Shown one piece after another: positions 35,223 to 51,115 of a stretch of DNA of 64,000 bases. Position numbers and translations under genes: made by a program. The notes beneath the pieces are model-generated. The model worked only from the letters and a program-made list of their open reading frames with translations. It ran no database searches and was not told the DNA's origin. The stretch's first letter is position 1, and each line of letters begins with the position of its first letter. The DNA comes from Pirellulales bacterium (GTDB lineage Bacteria; Planctomycetota; Planctomycetia; Pirellulales; DATAWG01), in the NCBI GenBank assembly GCA_036267355.1, contig DATAWG010000008.1, positions 37,042 through 101,041 of the forward strand, in the 5' to 3' direction.

Positions 35223-35597
35223 CTAAGACTTCGCCGTCGCCGAGCGCGGCTCGACCCGTCGAAACGGGACCCAAAATCCGACAAACGCGCCGCCAGCGAT
35301 CATCAGCATCGTGACGGGGCGCAAATGATGAATATGGCCGGCGAAATAGCTAAAACTATTGTCGACGCTGAAGGGCTCGAACTTCCATTCGGTATACAGC
35401 CCAAGCGCGAGCGCTGCGATGCAGCAGATAATCGCCGGAATGATCGACTTCGATTTGCCAATCCCCGCTCCCAAACCGAGCAGTCCGCCGGGCAATGCAA
35501 GCGCATAGAACCCCTGCTGAGCCATCCAGAAAAATCCGAAATAGCCAATGATCCCACCCGCGAGGGCGCCGCCGAACAGCATCGCCGAATTCTTCAT
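35223..35597 (-). CDS. Small membrane protein of unknown function
   Basis: The protein has 124 residues with about four hydrophobic helices (AMLFGGALAGGIIGYFGFFWMAQQGFYALALPGGLLGLGAGI, IIPAIICCIAALALGLY, MLMIAGGAFVGFWVPF). No family is recognised with confidence. It lies 26 bp before nadC and 58 bp after the SMP-30-like gene, in the same direction, so co-transcription is plausible. Confidence 0.7.
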   Translation of the reverse strand: MKNSAMLFGGALAGGIIGYFGFFWMAQQGFYALALPGGLLGLGAGIGKSKSIIPAIICCIAALALGLYTEWKFEPFSVDNSFSYFAGHIHHLRPVTMLMIAGGAFVGFWVPFRRVEPRSATAKS

Positions 35598-35655
35598 CGC
35601 TGTGCCTCCGCCTCTGCCGCCCCTAATCCCTCACCCTAACCCCTAGCGCCTAACC

Positions 35656-36747
35656 CTATTTCTTGGGCCCCCCCGGATTGCCCTTTGTCGTCGTTTTGAT
35701 CCGGGCCAAGTACATGTGCACGGTGATGTAGAGCGTCGAGCCGTCGTCGCCCCAATTGCAATTTGACGTTCGCTCTCCGGTGTCGACGACGCCCAAGTGC
35801 GTGCCGTCGGGGCTGAACACATGCAATCCGCCGGGCCCGGTGGCGAACAGATTGCCATCACGATCGGCTTTCATGCCGTCGGGCAAGCCCGGCTGATTCT
35901 GCTTGACCCAAGGCGTGGTGTCGAAAAACACGCGCCCCTTGCCGAGGGTGCCGTCGGCTTCGACCGGATAGGCCATCCACACCGGATTGTTCGGATCGCT
36001 GTTGGCGACGTACAGCGTTTTTTCGTCGGGGGAAAAGCAAAGACCGTTGGGCCGGGCCAATTCCTTGGTCATCACTTCCAGCTTCCCGTCGGCCGAGAGC
36101 CGAAACAGGCCGCAAAAATCCAGTTCGCGCGCCGGATCGTCCCAGTTTTTCTCGAGCCCATAGGGCGGGTCCGTGAAATAAAGATCGCCGTTGGACTTGT
36201 AAATCAAGTCGTTCGGACTGTTGAGCCGCTTGCCGCGGTAGCGGTCGGCCAAGACGGTTTGCGTGCCGTCTTTTTCTAATCGCGCGATGCGCCGGGCGCC
36301 GTGTTGGCACATCACGATGCGGCCTTGTGCGTCGGTGATGAGCGCGTTGGAGCCGGTTTCGCCGCCGCGCGGCTTCTCTTTCATTTCGAAATAGCCCGAC
36401 GGCTCGAGAAACACGCTGAGTTTGTCCGCATGCCATTTCATGATCCGATTGCGCGGAATATCGGAGAACAACAGATATCCGCCGTCGCGAATCCAGACTG
36501 GTCCTTCGCTCCACACGAAGCCTTCGGCAAGTTTTTCTAACTTGGCATCCTTGGGAATGAGCCGGTCGAAACGCGAATCGAAGCCGCGTATCTGTCCGAA
36601 CGTCGGATGCTCGTGCAGCGCATGCGGCTCGGCCTGCGGCGGCGGTTCGTCGGCTTGAACCGCGGTGGGCAAAATAACCGCGGCACACGCGGCGAGCGAG
36701 AGCCCCAGTGCCCAAAACAATGGCCGAATCAATTCAACGTTCGCCAT
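35656..36747 (-). CDS. Exported SMP-30/gluconolactonase-like protein
   Basis: The protein has 363 residues from an ATG at 36747 supported by GGAGA upstream. The signal peptide (LFWALGLSLAACAAVILPTAVQA) is followed by a six-bladed propeller: LEKLAEGFVWSEGPVWIRDGGYLLFSDIPRNRIMKW, then TGSNALITDAQGRIVMCQHGARRIAR, NSPNDLIYKSNGDLYFTDPPYG, ARPNGLCFSPDEKTLYVAN and PDGMKADRDGNLFATGPGG. The Glu of EGPVW, the Asn of NSPND and the Asp of PDGMKAD correspond to the metal-site ligands of SMP-30/gluconolactonases. It probably hydrolyses sugar lactones in the periplasm; the substrate is not known. Confidence 0.9.
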   Translation of the reverse strand: MANVELIRPLFWALGLSLAACAAVILPTAVQADEPPPQAEPHALHEHPTFGQIRGFDSRFDRLIPKDAKLEKLAEGFVWSEGPVWIRDGGYLLFSDIPRNRIMKWHADKLSVFLEPSGYFEMKEKPRGGETGSNALITDAQGRIVMCQHGARRIARLEKDGTQTVLADRYRGKRLNSPNDLIYKSNGDLYFTDPPYGLEKNWDDPARELDFCGLFRLSADGKLEVMTKELARPNGLCFSPDEKTLYVANSDPNNPVWMAYPVEADGTLGKGRVFFDTTPWVKQNQPGLPDGMKADRDGNLFATGPGGLHVFSPDGTHLGVVDTGERTSNCNWGDDGSTLYITVHMYLARIKTTTKGNPGGPKK

Positions 36748-37061
36748 GAAAATTCTCCGAATGGATTTCGACGGGCCGCCTGTTTTGCACGTGCCAACAG
36801 TATAACCAAAAACGCTGTCAACGCTCGCTTTCGATCGCGGCGAGTGCAAGATCCATCCCGTCGATCTTTCGCATCCTTGCTGCGCGGACCAAGCCCGGCG
36901 AGCGATGTCAAGACGAGCCGGCGCGAAATTATTGCGGGTTGCCAGTGCTCAAAAAAAAATCACCCTTTGTCGCTTGGCCGGTTTGGCATAAAATCAACCG
37001 GCAGTGGTGAACAGTTTTTGCTCTTCTGTCTCCGCTCGTCCGCAAGAAGGAATCCTACGCC

Positions 37062-37601
37062 GTGTTGTCCGTTCGACCGAAGGTTGCCGAGTTGTTGTTT
37101 CATGTTTATGGACGCGCGTTGCACCCCGAGCTTTTCGAGGTCCATTCCTCACGCTCCGTCGAGCGCGGCGGCTATCAGGCGACGATCAATATCACGAGCG
37201 CCGGTCACGTCGTCGCTTGGCGCTACCAAGGCATCACGCTCACGGAAGTGGCCGCCAGCGCCCAGCATCCGCTGCCGCAAAAGCGCCGGCTGCTCTCCTA
37301 TCTGCTGAAGGGGGAGCGCAACGATCGCGTCGAATGCCGCGGCGGCGTGCGCTACCAGATGAGCTTCCAACTCGAGACCGTCGATCCCCAACTTTTCTGG
37401 ACGTTTCAACAGGAACTAGCTCTCGACGGAAAGCACCAGGGCATGCTCCACCGCTTCGATTCCAGTGGCCGAATGGCGCTGGGCGCGCTGAGCTACATCA
37501 ACGTGGAAACGCGCAACCGCAGCTTGCTAGTGCAAGCGTTTCACACTTTCCCCGACGACTACGCGATCGTCAAAAGCCAGTCGCTATTCGAGTTGCCATA
37601 A
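37062..37601 (+). CDS. DUF2617-like protein
   Basis: The protein has 179 residues, without signal or membrane segment. Segments such as LSVRPKVAELLFHVYGRALHPELFE, PLPQKRRLLSYLLKGERNDRVECRGGVRYQMSFQLE and LSYINVETRNRSLLVQAFHTFPDDYAIVKSQSL are what I recall of planctomycete DUF2617 proteins, but this identity is from memory and not decisive. No function is known. The gene stands alone, divergent from the SMP-30-like gene. The 314-bp gap upstream (36748-37061) holds no gene. Confidence 0.75.
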   Translation: MLSVRPKVAELLFHVYGRALHPELFEVHSSRSVERGGYQATINITSAGHVVAWRYQGITLTEVAASAQHPLPQKRRLLSYLLKGERNDRVECRGGVRYQMSFQLETVDPQLFWTFQQELALDGKHQGMLHRFDSSGRMALGALSYINVETRNRSLLVQAFHTFPDDYAIVKSQSLFELP

Positions 37602-37620
37602 CGCGAAGCGACGTATCGAT

Positions 37621-37727
37621 CCCGCCTGAAAGGCCGATTCTGCCAGCCCAGGCCGGAGCCGCCCAAGCGGCGGAGGCCTGGCGCAACCGCCCCGCACGAC
37701 GCGTCGGCCCGACAGGGCCGTTCAATG
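37621..37727 (-). repeat. Dispersed repeat family A, copy 2
   Basis: This is the reverse-orientation copy of the element at 68-173. Both share TTGAACGGCCC, CCGCTT.(A/G)GCGGCTCCGG and CTGGGCTGGCAGAATCGGCC in the same order and spacing, with divergence of the connecting bases. It starts 19 bp after the DUF2617-like gene. A compositionally similar, more divergent block follows at 37740-37830. Confidence 0.75.
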
Positions 37728-37839
37728 CGATGCGAATCGTGAAACGACCCCTTCAGCTCCGCCGCTCGCGCGGCTCCGCCCCGGGTTGGTGGAATGAGCC
37801 CGTCAGGCTCAGATTTGTCGATTCGCTATCGCCGGGCGG

Positions 37840-38514
37840 TCATCGCCGCGCGATTGATTTCGCGCCCGCGAGCTCGAGTGTGGCCCACAGACTGGGATCT
37901 TCCTGGTAGGGGAAATCGGCGGCGGCGCAAAAGGTTTGCGTTCCCAATTCACGATCGACGATGGCCGACATGAAACCGAGCCGCGGGTGCTCGGCCGGGT
38001 CGAAGCCGGTCAGCGCGGCTGCGGCGATGTGGGCTTCGAGCTCGTAGCCGTCAGCGAGCTTTCGGCTCCGCGTGCCCAGCATGCCCGGCCGCACCGGACG
38101 AGCTTGTTCCCGGGCTCGATTGATGAGCATCTGCGCCGCCACGGGATCGGCCAGCCGATTGCCGCTGCCGCTCGGCAGAAACACGAAATAGTGGCAGAAA
38201 CGGCCAGCGCGATGGATGTTGTGGGTGTCGCGCGTGTCGATCCAGAGATGCAGGCCATCGCTTTCGTCGACTCGATTCTCGCGGCACCAGGGAAGCTGCC
38301 GCTTTCCGACGACGCGCACCCAAAACGTCAGCCCGGCTTCGCTCCATCCACAGCGCAGATCGTGTCCCTCCGGCCCGCCATCGAGCGACGCGAAGCTCGG
38401 CAGCCGAAACGTCTCGCCCAAATTCGCTCCCGCCTCGCTCCATGCCTCCGCCTGGTAACGGCATGGCACGCTATAGCGAAAGAGAAAACTCGCGGGCAGT
38501 AACGGATCGGGCAT
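37840..38514 (-). CDS. CBM9/DOMON-like domain protein
   Basis: This 224-residue soluble protein has no signal peptide. It is a single beta-sandwich: HDLRCGWSEAGLTFWVRVVGKRQLPWCRE.....DESDGLHLWIDTRDTHNIHRAGRFCHYFVFLPSG and YELEAHIAAAALTGFDPAEHPRLGFMSAIVDRELG. The 'WS..GL.F.V.V.GK' and 'DGL.LWIDTRD' pattern is that of carbohydrate-binding family 9 (DOMON-like) domains. It follows uvrA by 41 bp in the same direction, so it may be co-transcribed, although a functional link is not obvious. Confidence 0.72.
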   Translation of the reverse strand: MPDPLLPASFLFRYSVPCRYQAEAWSEAGANLGETFRLPSFASLDGGPEGHDLRCGWSEAGLTFWVRVVGKRQLPWCRENRVDESDGLHLWIDTRDTHNIHRAGRFCHYFVFLPSGSGNRLADPVAAQMLINRAREQARPVRPGMLGTRSRKLADGYELEAHIAAAALTGFDPAEHPRLGFMSAIVDRELGTQTFCAAADFPYQEDPSLWATLELAGAKSIARR

Positions 38515-38555
38515 CGGAGAAAGGACGAGGGTGAGGGGGGAGAAGAGTCGAGGAG

Positions 38556-46220
<7,665 letters not shown>

Positions 46221-46356
46221 GCGCTCGCGTGAAATCCTTTGGTGAATCGGGATAGCAAGAACGACGCATCCGTCGCGGTCGAGAAGTATTGTAGGGGAGG
46301 GATGGGTGAGGGGCTAGGGACGAGAGGCGAGGGACGAGGGACAAGGATGAGACGCA

Positions 46357-46426
46357 GACGCGCGAAACCGCAAGCGTGCTTCAATCCACCGAGAGATGGC
46401 GAGGCACGCTTGAGGTTTCGCGCGTC
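46357..46426. repeat. Near-perfect inverted repeat upstream of hemG
   Basis: The arms gacgcgcgaaaccgcaagcg (46357-46376) and a near-reverse complement ending gaggtttcgcgcgtc (about 46403-46425) can pair over about 23 bp. A third half-copy, gcgcgaaaccgcaagcgagc, lies at about 47970 after hemG. The element sits 25 bp before the hemG start codon and 140 bp before uvrA. Confidence 0.7.
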
Positions 46427-46450
46427 GAGCTTGGTGCTACAATCGCAACC

Positions 46451-47920
46451 ATGGAACATGACAAGAACATTGGCCTCCGGGTTGCGGTGGTCGGCGGAGG
46501 AATTGCCGGGTTGGCGGCGGCGCATCGGCTGGGAGAACTCGAGCCTTCTTGCCAAATTAGGCTGTTCGAGGCTGGGCCGCGGTTGGGCGGTTCGCTACAG
46601 ACCGTGCGGCGCGACGGATTCCTGATCGAATGCGGGGCCGATAGTTTCATCACGAATTTGCCCGCCGCGCTCGATCTCTGCCGGCGGGTCGGAATCGCGG
46701 ACCAATTGATCTCGACCAACCACGCGGGCCGGCGGGCGTTCGTCGTTCGCCGCGGCCGCTTGCTTGCGGTTCCCGAAGGATTCGCGTTAATGGCCCCCGC
46801 GCGAATCTGGCCGGTGCTGACGACGCCGATTCTCAGCCCTGCGGGCAAGATGCGGTTGGCATGGGAGTATTTTGTTCCGCGACGTCGAGCCGATGGCGAC
46901 GAAAGCTTAGGATCGTTCGTCCGGCGGCGATTGGGGCGCGAGGCGTTCGAGCGGCTCGTGCAACCGCTTGTGGCAGGCATCTACACCGCCGACCCGGAGC
47001 AGCTTAGCTTGGCGGCGACCCTCCCGCGGTTTATCGACATGGAGCGGACCCACGGTAGCCTGATCCGCGGCGCGCTGCGGCAGCGAGCGAAGGGGGATGC
47101 CGGAGTGTCGCACGCCAGCGGGGCACGATATTCGCTGTTCGTTACGCCGCGAGACGGATTGTCTTCGCTCGTCGATGCGATCAAGGCCCGTTTGCCGACC
47201 CAGACGGTGCTGCTAAACACGAAAGTATCCACTTTCGAGCGATCGGATACCGGCTGGCGGTTGACGTTCAGGGCAAGCGGCATCCAAGCCGATAGCGACG
47301 TTCGATCGAATCAGATGGAATTCGATGCCGTGCTGCTGGCGACGGCGGCCCCGGCTGCGGGCCGGCTACTGGCGGCGGTCGATCCGCAGTTGTCGGACGA
47401 CTTGTCGGCGATTCCCTATGCCAGCACTGCGGTATTGTCGATGGCCTATGATCGCCACCAAATCGCCCACCCGCTCGACGGTTTCGGTTTCGTGGTGCCG
47501 GCGATCGAAGGGCGGCGGATACTATCGGCCAGTTTTTCGAGCCAGAAATTCGCCGGCCGGGCGCCGGCCGACCAGGTGTTGCTGCGGATTTTCATCGGCG
47601 GGGCGTGCCAAGCCGACCTGCTCGAGCGGAGCGACGAAGAATTGCAGCAAATCGCGACGGAAGAAATTGCCGAACTGCTCGGAGCACGCGGGTCGCCGAA
47701 GCTGGCGATTGTCGCCCGATGGTCGCAGTCGATGCCCCAGTATCACCTCGGACACTTGCAACGGGTGGCCAGGATCGAGTCACGGGTGGCGGAGATCCAC
47801 GGATTGGCGCTAGCTGGCAATGCCTTTCGAGGCGTCGGCATTCCGCAAGTCGTGGCAAGTGGAGAGGCCGCAGCGGAGCGGGTCTTGGAAAGCCTGCGGC
47901 GGGCGCCGGCCGAGATTTAA
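46451..47920 (+). CDS. hemG: FAD-dependent protoporphyrinogen/coproporphyrinogen oxidase
   Basis: The protein has 489 residues from the ATG at 46451. It oxidises protoporphyrinogen IX or coproporphyrinogen III with FAD in heme synthesis. The N-terminal dinucleotide motif VAVVGGGIAGLAAAHRLGE is followed by FEAGPRLGGSLQTVRRDGFLIECGADSF. The PPOX segments SLGSFVRRRLGREAFERLVQPLVAGIYTADPEQLSLAATLPRF and the FAD-closing GLALAGNAFRGVGIPQVVASGEAAAERVL are clear. The 25 upstream in-frame codons run through an inverted repeat and are not counted. RefSeq-style names vary (hemG, hemY, cgoX); the sequence alone does not decide between the two substrates. Confidence 0.93.
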   Translation: MEHDKNIGLRVAVVGGGIAGLAAAHRLGELEPSCQIRLFEAGPRLGGSLQTVRRDGFLIECGADSFITNLPAALDLCRRVGIADQLISTNHAGRRAFVVRRGRLLAVPEGFALMAPARIWPVLTTPILSPAGKMRLAWEYFVPRRRADGDESLGSFVRRRLGREAFERLVQPLVAGIYTADPEQLSLAATLPRFIDMERTHGSLIRGALRQRAKGDAGVSHASGARYSLFVTPRDGLSSLVDAIKARLPTQTVLLNTKVSTFERSDTGWRLTFRASGIQADSDVRSNQMEFDAVLLATAAPAAGRLLAAVDPQLSDDLSAIPYASTAVLSMAYDRHQIAHPLDGFGFVVPAIEGRRILSASFSSQKFAGRAPADQVLLRIFIGGACQADLLERSDEELQQIATEEIAELLGARGSPKLAIVARWSQSMPQYHLGHLQRVARIESRVAEIHGLALAGNAFRGVGIPQVVASGEAAAERVLESLRRAPAEI

Positions 47921-48052
47921 AGGCTGGATGCTGAACAGGGACGGGAATAGCCGGGGCGCGGCGCCGATGCGCGAAACCGCAAGCGAGCGACGGGCCACGG
48001 TCGCCAAAAAAGCCCGCGGGGGAATGTCGGACCGCGGGGCGATGGAGCGCGC

Positions 48053-48304
48053 TTATTTCCCCTTGGCGGCCGATTTTGTGGCGGCGGCAGGAGCGGCGGC
48101 CCCTTCCTCCCCTTCCTCTTCCTTCTTCTTCTTTTTCTTCTTCACCGCCAGCTTGAAGACGCGCACCTTGGGCAGCCCCAATGCACTTTGACCTTCTTTC
48201 CAGCGGTCGGCCTCTTGCAGGCGAGCAATCCGCTCGGCCCGAGTCAACACGCCCCGGGCGCGGATCAGTCCGCGGCGGACTCGCAAGCTTTTGTCCATCG
48301 TCAT
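48053..48304 (-). CDS. PVC-type small basic protein
   Basis: The protein has 83 residues. MTMDKSLRVRRGLIRARGVLTRAERIARLQEADRWKEGQSALGLPKVRVFKL matches the 'small basic protein' family conserved in Chlamydiae and Verrucomicrobia and also seen in Planctomycetes (TIGR04137 as I recall). After it comes a low-complexity tail: a seven-Lys run, then Glu- and Ala-rich residues. The basic tail suggests nucleic acid or ribosome contact; the function is unknown. A promoter-like sequence lies about 48 bp upstream. It converges on hemG. Confidence 0.88.
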   Translation of the reverse strand: MTMDKSLRVRRGLIRARGVLTRAERIARLQEADRWKEGQSALGLPKVRVFKLAVKKKKKKKEEEGEEGAAAPAAATKSAAKGK

Positions 48305-48352
48305 GGTCGTCGAACCTCACATCAAACCATTCGGCCAATTGGCAAACCGCTC

Positions 48353-48382
48353 AGTATAAGGAACGCTCCGCCGCGCGATCAA
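48353..48382 (-). promoter_or_regulatory. Sigma70-like promoter of the small basic protein
   Basis: Reading on the minus strand, TTGATC (48382-48377) and TATACT (48358-48353) are separated by 18 bp, giving four of six and five of six consensus matches. Transcription would start near 48346 and give a 5' leader of about 40 nt before the start codon at 48304. The sequence fit is good for a GC-rich genome; activity is inferred. Confidence 0.5.
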
Positions 48383-49034
48383 GGTGGACATGTCCAACAA
48401 CTTTTCGAATTGCAACGAACGGCAAGCCACACTTGTTGCGAGCTGGCGAAAAATCTGCGAAAAAATAGCCGTTGTCTCCCCGAATCGCGGAGAAGAATCG
48501 TTGCCGGCTTCCGGCAGACTTAATTTCAGCGACAAATCGTTTGACAATCCCGGCGGGGGTGTCTATCGTGAAATGAAGCCTGCGGTTGCGGCGGCAGAGG
48601 GATGGCCGTAGGGCCACGTGGAGTTGAAGTTGGCGGTGGCGCCTGTCAACTTCAAAGGGGGAGCAAATCGCGAGCGCATTTTGCCGCGGAGGTCGATTGC
48701 GGCGATGGGATTCGGTGCGATTGACCTCCTTGCTTGGAAGCATCGGTTCTCGATTCCATCGCTTGGCATAAGGGAACATGCCGCGGTGTGGCCCAAAATC
48801 TGATCGCCCAAAATCTGATGGTGTTATCCAAGCGTGCCGCTGATTCGCCGTCGAGCTTTTCTTTGTCATAACTCAGCTGTCGGCTCGGCATCGCCCTTTT
48901 CTCGATTTGTTCTCCATTCGCTATAGCGTAGCTTTCCTGCTCTTTTCGGCGCACCGTAGAATTCTTCTTTGTCAGGCGGTTGCTACTGAAGTTTGGCATC
49001 TTGATTCAGGACCGCGCAGGCGCGGGATCGCATC
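48383..49034. other. Intergenic region, no supported gene
   Basis: About 650 bp between the divergent small basic protein and exosortase genes. Short frames on both strands lack family resemblance. A cccaaaatctgat unit is directly repeated at about 48791-48820. I see no RNA gene. The promoter of the exosortase gene is probably here. Confidence 0.5.
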
Positions 49035-50582
49035 ATGGACAAGTCGGTCGGGTTGAAAGACGCGCTAAGGACCTTTTATCCGCTGCTGATCCTGATCGCC
49101 GCCATTGAATTGCTGATTTGGACGCATTGGAACTCGCTGCTGGAAACGGCGAATCTTTGGGACAACCCCAAATACTCTCACGGCTACCTGGTTCCGCTGT
49201 TTGCCGGCGTGCTGCTTTTCTTGCGGCGCGATGAATCCGTCCCGTTGATCAAATCGCTGGCCACGTTGGGCGGATCGCTGCTGGGAATCGGCTTATTCAT
49301 TTGCCTGCTGCCGTTCGTTCTGCCCGATTCGTTGATCACGCTTCCCGCGCGGAGCGTGGAACTGCTCGAGGCGATTGGAGTCGCGCTGAGCGCGGCTGGC
49401 GGATTGCTAGTCATTCAGCAGCGGATTGCATTTGCCGAGATTTCGGCCGCCGAGCGATGGATCGGTTTCGGTGGGATTTTGGCCGGTGAAGCGATGCGCC
49501 TTTGGGCAACGCACACCTCGCACTATTGGCCCGAACGGTTCTCGTTTATCGTGGCTTTGGGCGGTGTGTTCGTCATGGTTGGTGGCATGCGGAGTTTGCG
49601 CTGGGCAGGCTGGCCCATCGTTTTCTTGATCTTTATGCTTCCGCTACCGCAGCAACTGGATGGCACCTTATCGGCAGATCTGCAGACGCAAGCGACCGCA
49701 TCGAGCACCTATGTGTTGCAGACGATCGGTGTGGGTGCCGTGCGAAGCGGCTCGGTAATCAGCGTCGGACACAACGGCGTTCCGATGAACGTCGAGGAGG
49801 CGTGCAGCGGTCTGCGAATGCTCACGATCTTCGGCGCTCTCTGCTTCGCCGTGGCGCTTTTGATCGATCTTCCAATGTGGCAGCGAGTGATCATCGTGCT
49901 GAGTTCGGTACCGATTGCATTGGCGGTCAATATTCTTCGAATTGTCGCAACCGGGGTCTTGTTTACGCTGCTTCCCGGCAGCGAAGAAAAACTCAAGCAC
50001 TTTTTCCACGACGGCGCCGGCTTGGTAATGATGCCATTGGCGATGGTGCTGTTGTTTTTGGAGTACAAGATTCTCACGAACTTGTTCATCGAGGACGAGG
50101 AAGGACTGGTTCCACCGCTTGGATTGGCTGCGACGACAAACGGCAGTGGCCGCGCGAATGCCGGTGCGGTCGCAATGTCGGCTGCGACGCCGAAACGGAT
50201 CGCCCAGCCTGCGGCAGCGCCGATGGCGCCGATATCGGCCAAACCGCTTCCGGCAAGGCCGATGCCGACCGCGTCGGTCCAAAAACCGAATCCGGCGAAG
50301 CCATTGCCATTGCGGCCGGTTGCGGCCAAGCCAGTGAGTTCGCCGCCTGCCACATCCGCTGCCGCGAGGCCCCTTCCGACAAGGCCGCTGCCCGCCAAGC
50401 AGTTACCCGTTAATTCTGGAAGTCCCATTCCGGCCCAGCCGCTGCCGGCAAAACCGCTCCCGAACTATTTAGCATCCGCGAAGCCGCCGGCCGTTAGTCC
50501 GGCCGCCGCGGCTGGCGATTCGGTTGCCAGCAAGCCGCCGCAACCGGTGCCTTCTGGAGAAGCAACGTCCGCGCGTCGCTGA
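49035..50582 (+). CDS. Exosortase with proline-rich C-terminal extension
   Basis: The protein has 515 residues. About eight transmembrane helices occupy residues 10-350. The catalytic triad is placed as in exosortases: Cys in VEEACSGLRMLTIFG (near 257), Arg in ALAVNILRIVATG (near 302) and His in FFHDGAGLVMM (near 325). Exosortases cleave PEP-CTERM proteins at the inner membrane, often with EPS synthesis. From about 360 to 515 comes a cytosolic-type tail rich in AKPLPARP-like repeats, absent from usual exosortases (about 290 residues). It heads a plus-strand set with a Wzz/BY-kinase and an EpsI-like protein. A planctomycete type such as exosortase U is likely but not proven. Confidence 0.92.
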   Translation: MDKSVGLKDALRTFYPLLILIAAIELLIWTHWNSLLETANLWDNPKYSHGYLVPLFAGVLLFLRRDESVPLIKSLATLGGSLLGIGLFICLLPFVLPDSLITLPARSVELLEAIGVALSAAGGLLVIQQRIAFAEISAAERWIGFGGILAGEAMRLWATHTSHYWPERFSFIVALGGVFVMVGGMRSLRWAGWPIVFLIFMLPLPQQLDGTLSADLQTQATASSTYVLQTIGVGAVRSGSVISVGHNGVPMNVEEACSGLRMLTIFGALCFAVALLIDLPMWQRVIIVLSSVPIALAVNILRIVATGVLFTLLPGSEEKLKHFFHDGAGLVMMPLAMVLLFLEYKILTNLFIEDEEGLVPPLGLAATTNGSGRANAGAVAMSAATPKRIAQPAAAPMAPISAKPLPARPMPTASVQKPNPAKPLPLRPVAAKPVSSPPATSAAARPLPTRPLPAKQLPVNSGSPIPAQPLPAKPLPNYLASAKPPAVSPAAAAGDSVASKPPQPVPSGEATSARR

Positions 50583-51073
50583 GCGGAACGTAAGCGAGGA
50601 AGCAGAGGAAGAAAATTGTGTTGGGGATGGTGGCGTCGTGAACGTTCTTACGTAGCCCACGCCTTTTCAGGCGTGGGATTTCGACCAACGAAAAAATTGT
50701 TGCAGCCGGCTTCAGCCGGCTTACCGAGGAGTTGGCTTTAGCCGCTGGCCCTGCCGATGGCTGAAGGCGCGAAAAATCAAAAGCCCCGTGAACGGGGCTG
50801 GACAACCATTTGTTGATTGAATCGGCATCCCAGGCATGAATGCCTGCGCAAGGAAAAAAGCCCTTCCAGCCCATCGCTGGCGACCAACAAGAAATGCGTC
50901 GAGATTGGACAACGCTCAGGCATCGAAAATGTGGCGAAAGCGCAACAAGCTCATAGTGATGGGCAGTCGCGACAATTGAAATAAGCCAAAGCCTGGCAAG
51001 GCGTTACAAAACAGCGGCGGATTGGGAGATCCGCCTGGACCAAGAAGTGCGTCCGCAGCCCTAGGATTGGCGT
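50583..51073. repeat. Cluster of extragenic hairpins
   Basis: About 490 bp without a gene. Four short palindromes are visible: cccacgccttttcaggcgtggg (about 50656), gcagccggcttcagccggct (about 50703), agccccgtgaacggggct (about 50782) and ccaggcatgaatgcctg (about 50830). Read on the minus strand, the third stem is followed by a TTTTGATTTTT tract and looks like an intrinsic terminator, although no minus-strand gene is seen upstream of it. Confidence 0.65.
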
Positions 51074-51115
51074 TTGCGGCAAACAGACGGCCCGACTCAT
51101 CTGGAGACTTTCACG

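Noticed and set aside
36799-36821. TTGACA and TATACT boxes upstream of the SMP-30-like gene (minus strand)
   Set aside because: The boxes match consensus but are only 11 bp apart, too close for a sigma70-type promoter.
48351-48869. Frame of 172 codons on the minus strand upstream of the small basic protein
   Set aside because: It overlaps the promoter-like sequence, has odd Arg/His-rich composition and no recognisable domain.
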